DNA of 43,174 nt from Flavobacteriaceae bacterium (GTDB lineage Bacteria > Bacteroidota > Bacteroidia > Flavobacteriales > Flavobacteriaceae), in assembly GCA_012959395.1 (NCBI GenBank), contig DUDG01000006.1, positions 1 through 43,174 on the forward strand, in the 5' to 3' direction. Each line of letters begins with the position of its first letter. Position 1 is the stretch's first letter. Under the pieces are notes generated by a model. The model searched no databases. It saw only the letters and a list, made by a program, of their open reading frames with translations, and was not told the DNA's origin. A program made the position numbers and the translations under genes. Shown piece by piece: positions 6,831 to 14,506 of this stretch.

Positions 6831-8522
6831 CTATTTCCAATATTTACGCTTACTAGTGCGTCCAATACCAGGATTAAAACCATTAGTTGGATCTAATTTT
6901 TTATAAAAGTTTGAGAGTGACGGTTTTGCAAAATATTCATGACCAACATTATGTTCTGCTGGATATTCAGCGCCTCTAGCGTCATATGTTTTTAATAACT
7001 TCTCCTTCAATGCATCAGCATCTATTCCTTTTTTAACAATGTAATTTTGATGTAGTACATGGCAAAATAAGTGTCCATAATACAGTTTCATTTCTAATAA
7101 ATCATCTATCTCTGGTGGTAATTTTTCAAACCAGTCTTTTTCGTTACGAGGGAAAGCAATATCCATAGACATCATGGCACCTGACTTTTTATTATTGATG
7201 GCATGATAACGACCTACGGCACTTGCAGCAACAAATCGATGTAAAATTGCTTTTTCAGCCTCTTTTTTAGTACATTCAAAAAAGTTTCCTTCATTTTCTT
7301 TAAAGAATTTTTCAAAGTATGCTTTTGCTTCCTCAATTCCCTCATTAGACATTTCAATTACCCAGTGATGCTCATATTGATCTCGATATTGTTCCATTCG
7401 GCGAGGGAGGTGATTAGGCCAAAAATTACTTAAAAACTGCATCAGTCTGTCTGAAAATTTATTAGGAAGGAATTTAAACTTTTCAGCGAGGAGATCTACT
7501 TTTCGTTTGAATTCAAATAATTTTGGAATAAAACTGGGACCCATTTTGTCAATCGCTACAAAGGTATCCTTGCTATATTTTTTAGCAGCATCATAACAGT
7601 CTCTGTGTAGATATTCACCTGAAGTTGGAAGGTGTTGAAACTGAGACAATATATCTCTACGAATTTTACCCAATACATATGGGCTATTGGTACCAACATA
7701 AAATACCTGTTGACGCTTTGGTACTGGATAAGTATCTAACCGTACAGCAAAAACAGCAATTTTTCCTGCACACCCTGAGGCACCATGTAAGCGTCGTCCA
7801 TCTGCATTATAACGTGCAGGTGTACTTGCATCTACATCTCGTACTCGCTTATGATATTCGTTATCAGATGCTAGTTTATCAGGAAATTGTATTTGATCTT
7901 TAGTATAATTATGAGTTTGTAAATTGGTTAAAATCTTTTCAGGTGTATCTCCAAGTTCAATACCTAAGTCATTTACCAGCACTAGCTCATCTTGCAAATT
8001 AATTTGTGCATAAAGCGAAAGCTCTGTATAAGCTGGTCCTCTTTTTACTAATGCTCCACCTGAGTTATTACAGATACCTCCAACAATTGAAGCACCTATA
8101 CAAGATGAACCAATGACCGAATGCGGTTCCCTTCCATATGGTGCTAATTTATTTTCTAGTCCAAACAATGTACTTCCTGAAAATCCTACAATTTGTTTGC
8201 CTTCATTTATAATTTGTATATTATCGATACGCATAGTACTTACAATCACAATAGGACGATCATAATCATTACCATCAGGGGTAGATCCACCAGTTAAACC
8301 TGTGTTAGCAGCTTGCATAATAACAATAATATCTGCTTCCACACAAATCTTCAGAATCTTCCAAATTTCAAGTAATGTTCCTGGTTTAGCAACCGCTAAT
8401 GCCTCCCCTGCCCCATATCGCCATCCTTTACAATAGTGTTGTTTACTCCATTGAGCGGTAAGTATATATTTATCGCCAGTAATGGCTTTTAAATCTTTAA
8501 CTAGTTTACTTTTAAAGTTCAC
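6831..8522 (-). CDS. dld: quinone-dependent D-lactate dehydrogenase (FAD, membrane-associated), probably acquired by transfer
   Basis: A 563-residue protein that follows E. coli Dld along its whole length (571 residues). The FAD-binding PCMH domain has MQAANTGLTGGSTPDGNDYDR and GREPHSVIGSSCIGASIVGG. The middle cap has RVRDVDASTPARYNAD and SGCAGKIAVFAVRLDT. The membrane-binding and C-terminal part ends KGIDADALKEKL, EYPAEHNVGHEYF and NPGIGRTSKRKYWK. It oxidises D-lactate to pyruvate and passes electrons to quinone at the inner membrane face. The start is GTG. The gene is clearly foreign in style: 7741-7800 has 30 G+C of 60 bases against 16 in aroC 6181-6240, and all five arginines coded in 7784-7853 use CGN, while aroC uses AGA. 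Confidence 0.96.
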   Translation of the reverse strand: MNFKSKLVKDLKAITGDKYILTAQWSKQHYCKGWRYGAGEALAVAKPGTLLEIWKILKICVEADIIVIMQAANTGLTGGSTPDGNDYDRPIVIVSTMRIDNIQIINEGKQIVGFSGSTLFGLENKLAPYGREPHSVIGSSCIGASIVGGICNNSGGALVKRGPAYTELSLYAQINLQDELVLVNDLGIELGDTPEKILTNLQTHNYTKDQIQFPDKLASDNEYHKRVRDVDASTPARYNADGRRLHGASGCAGKIAVFAVRLDTYPVPKRQQVFYVGTNSPYVLGKIRRDILSQFQHLPTSGEYLHRDCYDAAKKYSKDTFVAIDKMGPSFIPKLFEFKRKVDLLAEKFKFLPNKFSDRLMQFLSNFWPNHLPRRMEQYRDQYEHHWVIEMSNEGIEEAKAYFEKFFKENEGNFFECTKKEAEKAILHRFVAASAVGRYHAINNKKSGAMMSMDIAFPRNEKDWFEKLPPEIDDLLEMKLYYGHLFCHVLHQNYIVKKGIDADALKEKLLKTYDARGAEYPAEHNVGHEYFAKPSLSNFYKKLDPTNGFNPGIGRTSKRKYWK

Positions 8523-8555
8523 CCTGTTTTTAAAATTTAAGGAATTAAATTATTA

Positions 8556-8563
8556 TATATTTG
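8556..8563 (+). promoter_or_regulatory. -7 box (TATATTTG) of the TlpA-like lipoprotein gene
   Basis: TATATTTG matches TAnnTTTG and lies 28 bases before the ATG at 8592, predicting a leader of about 20 bases. A -33 TTG is not evident. It sits in the 69-base divergent region shared with dld. Confidence 0.5.
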
Positions 8564-8576
8564 CTCAATATTTATT

Positions 8577-8584
8577 CAAAGATA
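8577..8584 (-). promoter_or_regulatory. -7 box (TATCTTTG) of the dld promoter
   Basis: On the minus strand TATCTTTG matches TAnnTTTG, 54 bases upstream of the dld GTG. It is of host type although the coding sequence looks foreign, which fits insertion of the gene under a resident promoter. The two divergent -7 boxes lie only 13 bases apart, so the two promoters may compete. Confidence 0.45.
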
Positions 8585-8591
8585 CTTTATT

Positions 8592-9713
8592 ATGAAAAGA
8601 ATTATTCTTTTACTTTTAATTTGTTTTACTGCATTAAGCTGTTCAAATTCAGCTACATATACTTTAGAAGCCAACACGGATCATGATGAGGATCAAAAAG
8701 TTTTTTTAATAAAAATAGGTGATGATAATAGTCCTAAGGCCATTGATTCCACAATTGTTAAAGAGGGTAAGTTTTCTTTTACCGACTCAATAACTATTCC
8801 TGAAATGCATTATGTAGTTTTCGACAAACAAAGAGAGAATTTACCTGTAATATTAGAGCCTGGTAAAGTAAAGGCTAAAATATATAAAGACAGTATAAGG
8901 ACTTCAAAAGTTACAGGAACTAAATCAAATGAAGATTTCGCAAAGTACAAGAAAGAAACTTCGGAATTTTATTCAGAATTAAGTAAGATACAGCTTGAAA
9001 TTAGAAATGCTAATATTCAGGGGGATTCTATGGTAGTAGATGATTTGAATGATCAGTTTGAAGCAATGAAAACTAAACTGAGTGATTACGAATTAAATTT
9101 CATAAATGTTAACAATGATTCTTATTTATCTTCTTTAATACTGCAAAGAATGGTTATGCAACAAGAAATTGGAGTTGAAAAAGCTGAAGAATTTTACAAC
9201 AATTTTACTGATTTAATTAAAAAAACAAAATCTTCAATTCAAACTAAAGAGAATATTGAATTGTTAATTGAATCTTTAAAGGAATCCCCAACTGTAGGGT
9301 CATTAGCACCTAAATTTAGTGGGCCCGGATTAAATAAAAATATAATTGCTTTAGATGATATTAAATCAAAAGTGGTTATGATTGATTTTTGGGCGTCATG
9401 GTGTGGTCCATGTAGAAATGAAAATCCTTTTTTAGTTTATTTAAATTCTAAATACAATAATGATCAATTTCAAATTATTGGCATATCACTAGATAAAGAT
9501 ATGGAATCTTGGACTTCTGCAATTGAAAATGATCATTTAGAGAATTGGGTTCATATTTCACATTTACAGTTTTGGAGTGAGCCTATAGCGAAATTATATA
9601 AAGTCAGACAAATGCCAACGTCCTTTGTTTTAGATGAAAACAAAAAAATAATAGGCATGAACTTAAAAGGGAATGAATTAGACAACCTTATCTTAAAACA
9701 ATTGTCACTTTAA
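8592..9713 (+). CDS. TlpA-like thioredoxin-fold lipoprotein with DUF4369-like N-terminus
   Basis: A 373-residue lipoprotein. Signal peptide MKRIILLLLICFTALSC ends in a lipobox with Cys17. Residues about 20-120 resemble the DUF4369 beta-rich domain common at the front of Bacteroidetes thioredoxin proteins (FLIKIGDDNSPKAIDSTIVKEGKFSF). A helical linker follows (130-235). The C-terminal thioredoxin domain (about 236-370) has VMIDFWASWCGPCRNENP with redox cysteines at 271 and 274 and a cis-Pro loop VRQMPTSFVLDENK. It probably reduces disulfides in the periplasm or handles cytochrome c or oxidative folding, anchored to the membrane. Its TAA stop shares a TTAA with the convergent rhomboid gene. Confidence 0.93.
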   Translation: MKRIILLLLICFTALSCSNSATYTLEANTDHDEDQKVFLIKIGDDNSPKAIDSTIVKEGKFSFTDSITIPEMHYVVFDKQRENLPVILEPGKVKAKIYKDSIRTSKVTGTKSNEDFAKYKKETSEFYSELSKIQLEIRNANIQGDSMVVDDLNDQFEAMKTKLSDYELNFINVNNDSYLSSLILQRMVMQQEIGVEKAEEFYNNFTDLIKKTKSSIQTKENIELLIESLKESPTVGSLAPKFSGPGLNKNIIALDDIKSKVVMIDFWASWCGPCRNENPFLVYLNSKYNNDQFQIIGISLDKDMESWTSAIENDHLENWVHISHLQFWSEPIAKLYKVRQMPTSFVLDENKKIIGMNLKGNELDNLILKQLSL

Positions 9714-10348
9714 CTTTTAAAAAGTTTTTTTTTAGAGTTCACATAAATCAATATAGGAAGTATAAGTAATACTACAATCCAGGTTTCATTTATTATTATC
9801 ATTGGATTAATTAAAATAGTTATAAACAATCCAGTAATAGCTCCACCAAAATGCGCAGTGTGACCTATATTCCCTAATCTCTTTTGCATACCATAAATAC
9901 TATAAAGCAAATAACCTATGCCAAATATATAGGCAGGAAAAGGAATGGGAAAAAAGATGAAAGCTAATTTCATTTGTGGATATAATAAAATAGAAGAATA
10001 AACAATTCCTGTTACAGCCCCACTCGCTCCTACAGCAGAGTAATAAGGTTCATTTTTATGAAATTTTAAAGCAAAATAGTTTCCGAAAAATAAACTACTA
10101 AAATATATTAGCAGGAAATAAAATGATCCTATCCTGCCCAAAACAACATCTGAAAATACGTATAATGTGAATAGATTAAGTGCTAAATGAGAAAAGTCTA
10201 CATGTAAAAAGCCAGAACTCCACATTCTTATTTTTTCACCAAGTTGAATTGAATTTATTTGAAACTTATATTTTTCAAAAAAATATTGATCTTTAAATCC
10301 TTTGTAGGAAATAAGACAAGTAATAAGTATAATTATGTAAGTAATGAT
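9710..10348 (-). CDS. rhomboid intramembrane serine protease with a non-standard start
   Basis: Rhomboid protease cutting membrane proteins within the bilayer. The HVDFSHLALNLFTLYVF helix carries the His/Asn oxyanion residues, YSAVGASGAVTGIVYS the catalytic Ser (GASG), and HTAHFGGAITGLF the catalytic His. The only ATG is at 10225, which would give 171 residues and remove the first helix. Homology-like coding continues in frame upstream: ITYIIILITCLISYKGF, then FFEKYKFQINSIQLGEKIR, joining MWSSGFLHVDFSH exactly as in the family. No ATG, GTG or TTG occurs in that extension; it starts just after a TAA at 10352-10354, so ATC (10348) or ATT (10345) is the likely start, giving about 212 residues. 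It could also be a damaged start. The 3' end shares a TTAA with the lipoprotein gene. Confidence 0.8.
   Translation of the reverse strand: MITYIIILITCLISYKGFKDQYFFEKYKFQINSIQLGEKIRMWSSGFLHVDFSHLALNLFTLYVFSDVVLGRIGSFYFLLIYFSSLFFGNYFALKFHKNEPYYSAVGASGAVTGIVYSSILLYPQMKLAFIFFPIPFPAYIFGIGYLLYSIYGMQKRLGNIGHTAHFGGAITGLFITILINPMIIINETWIVVLLILPILIYVNSKKKLFKS
9712..9733 (+). terminator. weak AT-rich terminator-like hairpin inside the convergent gene
   Basis: AACTTT and AAAGTT pair around a 3-base loop (9712-9726), followed by seven more Ts (9727-9733). This has the form of an intrinsic terminator for the lipoprotein gene, but the stem is only 6 bp with one G-C pair. It lies inside the 3' coding end of the rhomboid gene, where the same bases code its lysine-rich tail. 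Confidence 0.35.
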
Positions 10349-10373
10349 TTTTTATTTAAATATAGTTTTTTTA

Positions 10374-10397
10374 ATAGTTAAAATAACCATTAACTAT
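10374..10397. repeat. 8-bp inverted repeat in the rhomboid/acyltransferase divergent region
   Basis: ATAGTTAA and TTAACTAT flank an 8-base spacer in the short divergent region. The arms are perfect. A 16-base palindrome with this spacing could be an operator for a dimeric regulator or a transcript hairpin; the AT-rich background makes chance occurrence possible. Confidence 0.35.
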
Positions 10398-10432
10398 CTA
10401 AAAATATGTAATAAATGAATATATTTATAGCG

Positions 10433-11317
10433 ATGAAATTAGTAACGTACTTGATCATATACCCTCTAATTTTAATAATTTCATATTTACCATTTAAATT
10501 ATTGTATTTTCTTTCAGATATTACTTATTACCTTCTTTATTATGTAATTAGGTATAGAAGGAAAATTGTACGGTTTAATCTTGAGATTTCTAAAGTAGCT
10601 AAATCAAAAAATGATTTAGTTCGTATCGAAAAGGAATTTTACAGACATATTACTGACGTATTTTTTGAGATGTTTAAATTTTATGGTATTTCTTCAGAAG
10701 AAATTAAAAAAAGATTTTATTTAGAAAATTCTGAAATAATAGATGATTTAGCAAAAAAGAAAAAGAATGTAATGTTTATGGCTACCCATTATGGCGGTTT
10801 TGAATGGTTCTTATCCATAGGGCACCATGTTCCTCACCATCCTTTTGCTATATATACTCCTCTAACAAATAAACATTTAGACTCACTTGTAAGAAAAATT
10901 AGATTAAAACATGGATCTAAATTAATTTCTAGATATGAAACTTCTAATTATATAAATAAACAAATAAAGGAGCAAAAATTATTTCTATATGGAATGGCTG
11001 CTGATCAATCAGCTCAAATTAGATCAATTACCTATTGGAGACATTTTCTTGGTGTAAAGGTTCCAGTTTTTACAGGTTCAGAAAGAATAGCTAAAGAACA
11101 TGATATTCCTGTTGTTTTTGGTAAAATGGTAAAAATTAAAAGAGGGTATTATAAAGTTGTTGTTGAAATGATATCAGAATTTCCAAGGACTTATAAAGAT
11201 TTTGATATAACTGATATTTATATTGATAAAGTTGAAAAACAAATTAGAGAAAATCCAGAGTATTATTTTTGGACACACAACAGATTTAAACATAAAGATA
11301 AAGCACCCAAAGGTTAA
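10433..11317 (+). CDS. lysophospholipid/lipid A acyltransferase (LpxL-HtrB family)
   Basis: A 294-residue membrane-bound acyltransferase of the LpxL/HtrB family, which adds acyl chains to lipid A or related lipids at the inner membrane. An N-terminal membrane anchor (YLIIYPLILIISYLPFKLLY) is followed by a basic RYRRKIVRFNL segment. The catalytic motif H-x4-E is THYGGFEW (His119, Glu124). The motif with AADQSA lies near 185 and a conserved PVFTGSERIAKEHDIPVVFG block follows. It ends with PEYYFWTHNRFK, typical of the family. The ATG at 10433 is chosen over one at 10415 because family members begin with the hydrophobic anchor. Convergent with glmM through a shared TTAA. Confidence 0.92.
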   Translation: MKLVTYLIIYPLILIISYLPFKLLYFLSDITYYLLYYVIRYRRKIVRFNLEISKVAKSKNDLVRIEKEFYRHITDVFFEMFKFYGISSEEIKKRFYLENSEIIDDLAKKKKNVMFMATHYGGFEWFLSIGHHVPHHPFAIYTPLTNKHLDSLVRKIRLKHGSKLISRYETSNYINKQIKEQKLFLYGMAADQSAQIRSITYWRHFLGVKVPVFTGSERIAKEHDIPVVFGKMVKIKRGYYKVVVEMISEFPRTYKDFDITDIYIDKVEKQIRENPEYYFWTHNRFKHKDKAPKG

Positions 11318-12699
11318 TTAGATAATTCTTTAATGTCAAGCTTTATTTGATTTACTAAACTATTAGCAATCTCTTCTGATTTACCTTCGCTATAAATTCT
11401 AATTATAGGTTCAGTATTAGACTTTCTTAAATGAACCCAGCTATCTTTAAAATCAACTTTTAGCCCGTCAGTTTCATTAATATTTTCATTATTATATTTA
11501 ATAGCAAGTTTATTTAAAATTTTATCTACATCTATTTCTTTAGACAGGTTTAATTTTTCTTTAACCATCTTGTATTTAGGGTAAATAGATAATAATTCGC
11601 TTACACTTATATTCTTTTCAATTAGCAAGGATAAGAATAAACCTATTCCAACTATAGCATCTCTACCATAGTGACTTTCAGGATATATAACTCCTCCATT
11701 ACCTTCACCCCCTATTACAGCATTGCATTCTTTCATTTTATTCACAACATTAACCTCTCCTACTGCACTTGCATAATATGACTGACCTTGTTTTTCAGTT
11801 ACATCTTTTAAACCCCGTGTAGATGAGAGATTTGAAACGGTCGATCCAGGATTTTTACTCAAAACATAGTCAGCACAAGCAACCAATGTATTTTCTTCAC
11901 CAAAAATTTCTCCATTTTCACAAACAAAAACTAATCTATCTACATCTGGATCTACTGCAATACCCAAATCTGCTTTTTCTTCTACTACTTTCTTGCGTAA
12001 TTCTGTAAGATTTTCCTTTAAAGGTTCAGGATTATGTTGAAAATCACCTGTTGGCTCACAATATATACAGGAATAATCTATGTTTAATTCATTTAAAAGT
12101 AATGGAACTATTATTCCACCAGATGAATTGACGGCATCAATAACAACTTTTAGTTTAGTTTTTCTTATTAAATCAGTATTTACTAAATCAAGTTTTAGAA
12201 CGGAATCTATGTGAGTTTTCATAGTATTGTTCATTTTAGTAATAGTACCTAAATCATAAACTTCAGAAAACACATAATCATCAGATTCAGAAATTTTTAC
12301 TATTTCTTCTCCAGAGTTATTGTCTAAAAACTCACCATATTTGTCTAATAGTTTTAAGGCATTCCACTCGGCTGGATTATGACTAGCAGTTATTATAATC
12401 CCTCCATCAGCATTATATTCTTTAACCATCAATTCAACAGTGGGTGTTGTTGAAAGCCCTAAATCAATAACGTTAATTCCTAAAGATATTAAAGAGTTTT
12501 GAACAAAGTTTTGTATCATTTCTCCTGAAATCCTAGCATCTCTTCCGATAACAACCTTTAATTTATTCTTGTTAGAATTTCTCTTAAGCCAAACACCATA
12601 AGCACACCCAAATTTAACTGCTTCAATGGGTGTGAGATTTTTATTAATCCTCCCTCCAATTGTTCCTCTAATTCCTGAAATAGATTTTATTAATGTCAT
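11314..12699 (-). CDS. glmM: phosphoglucosamine mutase (alpha-D-phosphohexomutase family)
   Basis: A 461-residue phosphohexomutase that most likely turns glucosamine-6-phosphate into glucosamine-1-phosphate for UDP-GlcNAc, peptidoglycan and lipid A. The four domain signatures are in order: substrate loop SISGIRGTIGG, catalytic phosphoserine TASHNP (Ser106), metal loop VDPDVDRLVF, sugar-binding loop GEGNGGVIYP, and phosphate-binding LRKSNTEPIIRIYSE near the C-terminus. An alternative ATG three codons earlier (12708) would overlap the promoter box, so 12699 is preferred. The related phosphomannomutase role cannot be fully excluded. The 3' end overlaps the acyltransferase by a shared TTAA. Confidence 0.93.
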   Translation of the reverse strand: MTLIKSISGIRGTIGGRINKNLTPIEAVKFGCAYGVWLKRNSNKNKLKVVIGRDARISGEMIQNFVQNSLISLGINVIDLGLSTTPTVELMVKEYNADGGIIITASHNPAEWNALKLLDKYGEFLDNNSGEEIVKISESDDYVFSEVYDLGTITKMNNTMKTHIDSVLKLDLVNTDLIRKTKLKVVIDAVNSSGGIIVPLLLNELNIDYSCIYCEPTGDFQHNPEPLKENLTELRKKVVEEKADLGIAVDPDVDRLVFVCENGEIFGEENTLVACADYVLSKNPGSTVSNLSSTRGLKDVTEKQGQSYYASAVGEVNVVNKMKECNAVIGGEGNGGVIYPESHYGRDAIVGIGLFLSLLIEKNISVSELLSIYPKYKMVKEKLNLSKEIDVDKILNKLAIKYNNENINETDGLKVDFKDSWVHLRKSNTEPIIRIYSEGKSEEIANSLVNQIKLDIKELSN

Positions 12700-12705
12700 A
12701 GAATT

Positions 12706-12713
12706 CAAATATA
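12706..12713 (-). promoter_or_regulatory. -7 box (TATATTTG) of glmM, suggesting a leaderless transcript
   Basis: TATATTTG on the minus strand ends 6 bases before the A of the ATG at 12699. If the terminal G lies at -7, transcription starts at or within a base or two of the start codon, giving a leaderless mRNA. No -33 TTG is evident. Confidence 0.45.
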
Positions 12714-12761
12714 CAATTTGAATAACTTTTTTGACTTACTTTTATAGCATAAATTATATTT

Positions 12762-14444
12762 ATGAAATTCAAGGTTCAGTTATTTTTATTCTTCACTTGT
12801 TTGTTTTTTATTCATTGTTCAAATAAAGATATTAAAGAAGGTTACAAGAATGGTATGGTAGTTTCAGCTAATTCATTAGCATCTCAAGTTGGTATAGATA
12901 TTTTAAAAAATGGAGGAAATGCATTTGATGCTGCTATTGGGGTTCAATTTGCACTTTCAGTTGTTTACCCTAACGCAGGTAATATTGGTGGTGGAGGTTT
13001 TGTAGTATATAGGTTAAATGATGGTAGTGTGGGAAGTTTAGATTTTAGAGAAAAAGCACCTAGAAAAGCAACTAGAAATATGTACTTAGATGATAATAAT
13101 GAAGTTTACATTGAAAAAAGCAAATTCGGACATCTTGCATCAGGCATACCAGGGTCTGTTGATGGAATGGTTAAACTACATGAAAAGTTTGGATCACTAG
13201 ACTGGAAAAATCTTCTAGAACCATCTATAAAGCTTTCTAAAAACGGATTCAAATTAACTAAAAATCAGGCAATAAGCTTAAATGGTGTAAAAGAATCATT
13301 TCTCAAATTAAATGATAATAGTATTTCATTAATTAATAAAAATGAATGGAAAGAAAATGATTTATTAGTACAAAATAACTTGTATAAAACTTTAGAAAGA
13401 ATTAAAAATGATAAAAGAGCTGGCTTCTATTCTGGTGAAACTGCACAATTATTACTAAATGAAATGAATCAAGGTAATGGAATATTTACTTTAGAAGATT
13501 TAGATAATTATTCATCTATATGGAGAGAACCAATAATAGGTAATTATAAAAATCATAAAATTATATCTATAGGACCTCCTTCTAGTGGTGGTATAGCATT
13601 AGTTCAAATGTTAAATGGTGCTGAAAAATTAAATGTTAATAAATATGAACATAATTCTAAGGATTATATTCATGTGATAAGTGAGATTGAAAGTAGAGTT
13701 TATGCTGATAGAGCAACTTATTTAGGTGATCCTGATTTTTTTGAAGTTCCATCTAACACTTTAATTAGTGATAAATATCTACAAAATAAGTTCAGTACTA
13801 TTGATTTAAATAAAAAGACACCATCTTCAGATATAAAAGAAGGTCAAATTACAATGAATGAAACAGAAGAAACTACACATTTCTCTATAGTTGATAAATA
13901 TGGAAATGCAGTATCTATCACAACTACTATTAATGGTTCTTATGGATCTAAAGTTGTAGTCGATGGTGCTGGTTTTTTACTTAATAATGAGATGGATGAT
14001 TTCTCTATTAAACCTGGTTTCCCTAATATGTTTGGTTTAACTGGTGGAGAAGCTAATGCAATAGAAGGAAATAAAAGAATGCTTTCATCAATGACACCAA
14101 CAATTATTGAAAAAGAGGGTGAATTATTCATGGTTTTAGGTACACCTGGTGGATCTACTATAATTACTTCAGTATTTCAAACTATTCTAAATGTAATAGA
14201 CTTTAACATGAATATGCAAGAAGCTGTAGATTCAAAAAAATTTCATCATCAATGGTCACCAGATGTTATAGTTATTGAAAAAAATACTATTAAAGATGAT
14301 ATTAAAAATAATCTAATAAAGATGGGTCATGAATTTGATGAAACATCTTCTATAGGTAGAATGGATTGTATTTTGGTTAATGAATCTAGTAAACTTGAAG
14401 GTGGCGCTGACAAGAGAGGAGATGATATAGCTATTGGCTTTTAA
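12762..14444 (+). CDS. ggt: gamma-glutamyltransferase (lipoprotein form)
   Basis: A 560-residue Ntn-hydrolase that cleaves gamma-glutamyl bonds of glutathione-like compounds or transfers the group to amino acids and peptides, in the periplasm. The N-terminal hydrophobic signal ends FFIHC (Cys19), a plausible lipobox. The large-subunit signatures are GGNAFDAAIGVQFALSVVYP, NIGGGGF and DFREKAP. The autocleavage site is ETTHFS with the nucleophilic Thr at about 371, followed by small-subunit GNAVSITTTIN, LLNNEMDDF, RMLSSMTPTII and LGTPGGSTI. Length is normal. It is divergent from glmM with 62 bases between start codons, and the downstream uvrA starts 62 bases after its stop. Confidence 0.96.
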   Translation: MKFKVQLFLFFTCLFFIHCSNKDIKEGYKNGMVVSANSLASQVGIDILKNGGNAFDAAIGVQFALSVVYPNAGNIGGGGFVVYRLNDGSVGSLDFREKAPRKATRNMYLDDNNEVYIEKSKFGHLASGIPGSVDGMVKLHEKFGSLDWKNLLEPSIKLSKNGFKLTKNQAISLNGVKESFLKLNDNSISLINKNEWKENDLLVQNNLYKTLERIKNDKRAGFYSGETAQLLLNEMNQGNGIFTLEDLDNYSSIWREPIIGNYKNHKIISIGPPSSGGIALVQMLNGAEKLNVNKYEHNSKDYIHVISEIESRVYADRATYLGDPDFFEVPSNTLISDKYLQNKFSTIDLNKKTPSSDIKEGQITMNETEETTHFSIVDKYGNAVSITTTINGSYGSKVVVDGAGFLLNNEMDDFSIKPGFPNMFGLTGGEANAIEGNKRMLSSMTPTIIEKEGELFMVLGTPGGSTIITSVFQTILNVIDFNMNMQEAVDSKKFHHQWSPDVIVIEKNTIKDDIKNNLIKMGHEFDETSSIGRMDCILVNESSKLEGGADKRGDDIAIGF

Positions 14445-14506
14445 AATGGAATTCATAAGATAATTAGTATTAAATATCGTAAATTGCAAGCTTGATTTTT
14501 TCTTAA

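Noticed and set aside
7625-7903. A 92-codon open frame on the plus strand inside dld
   Set aside because: Its product resembles no protein pattern and lies fully antisense to the well-supported dld gene; a by-product of dld codon use.
10352-10390. A 12-codon frame (MVILTIKKTIFK) upstream of the rhomboid gene as a gene of its own
   Set aside because: Too short and low in complexity. It is only noted as a possible reinitiation leader.
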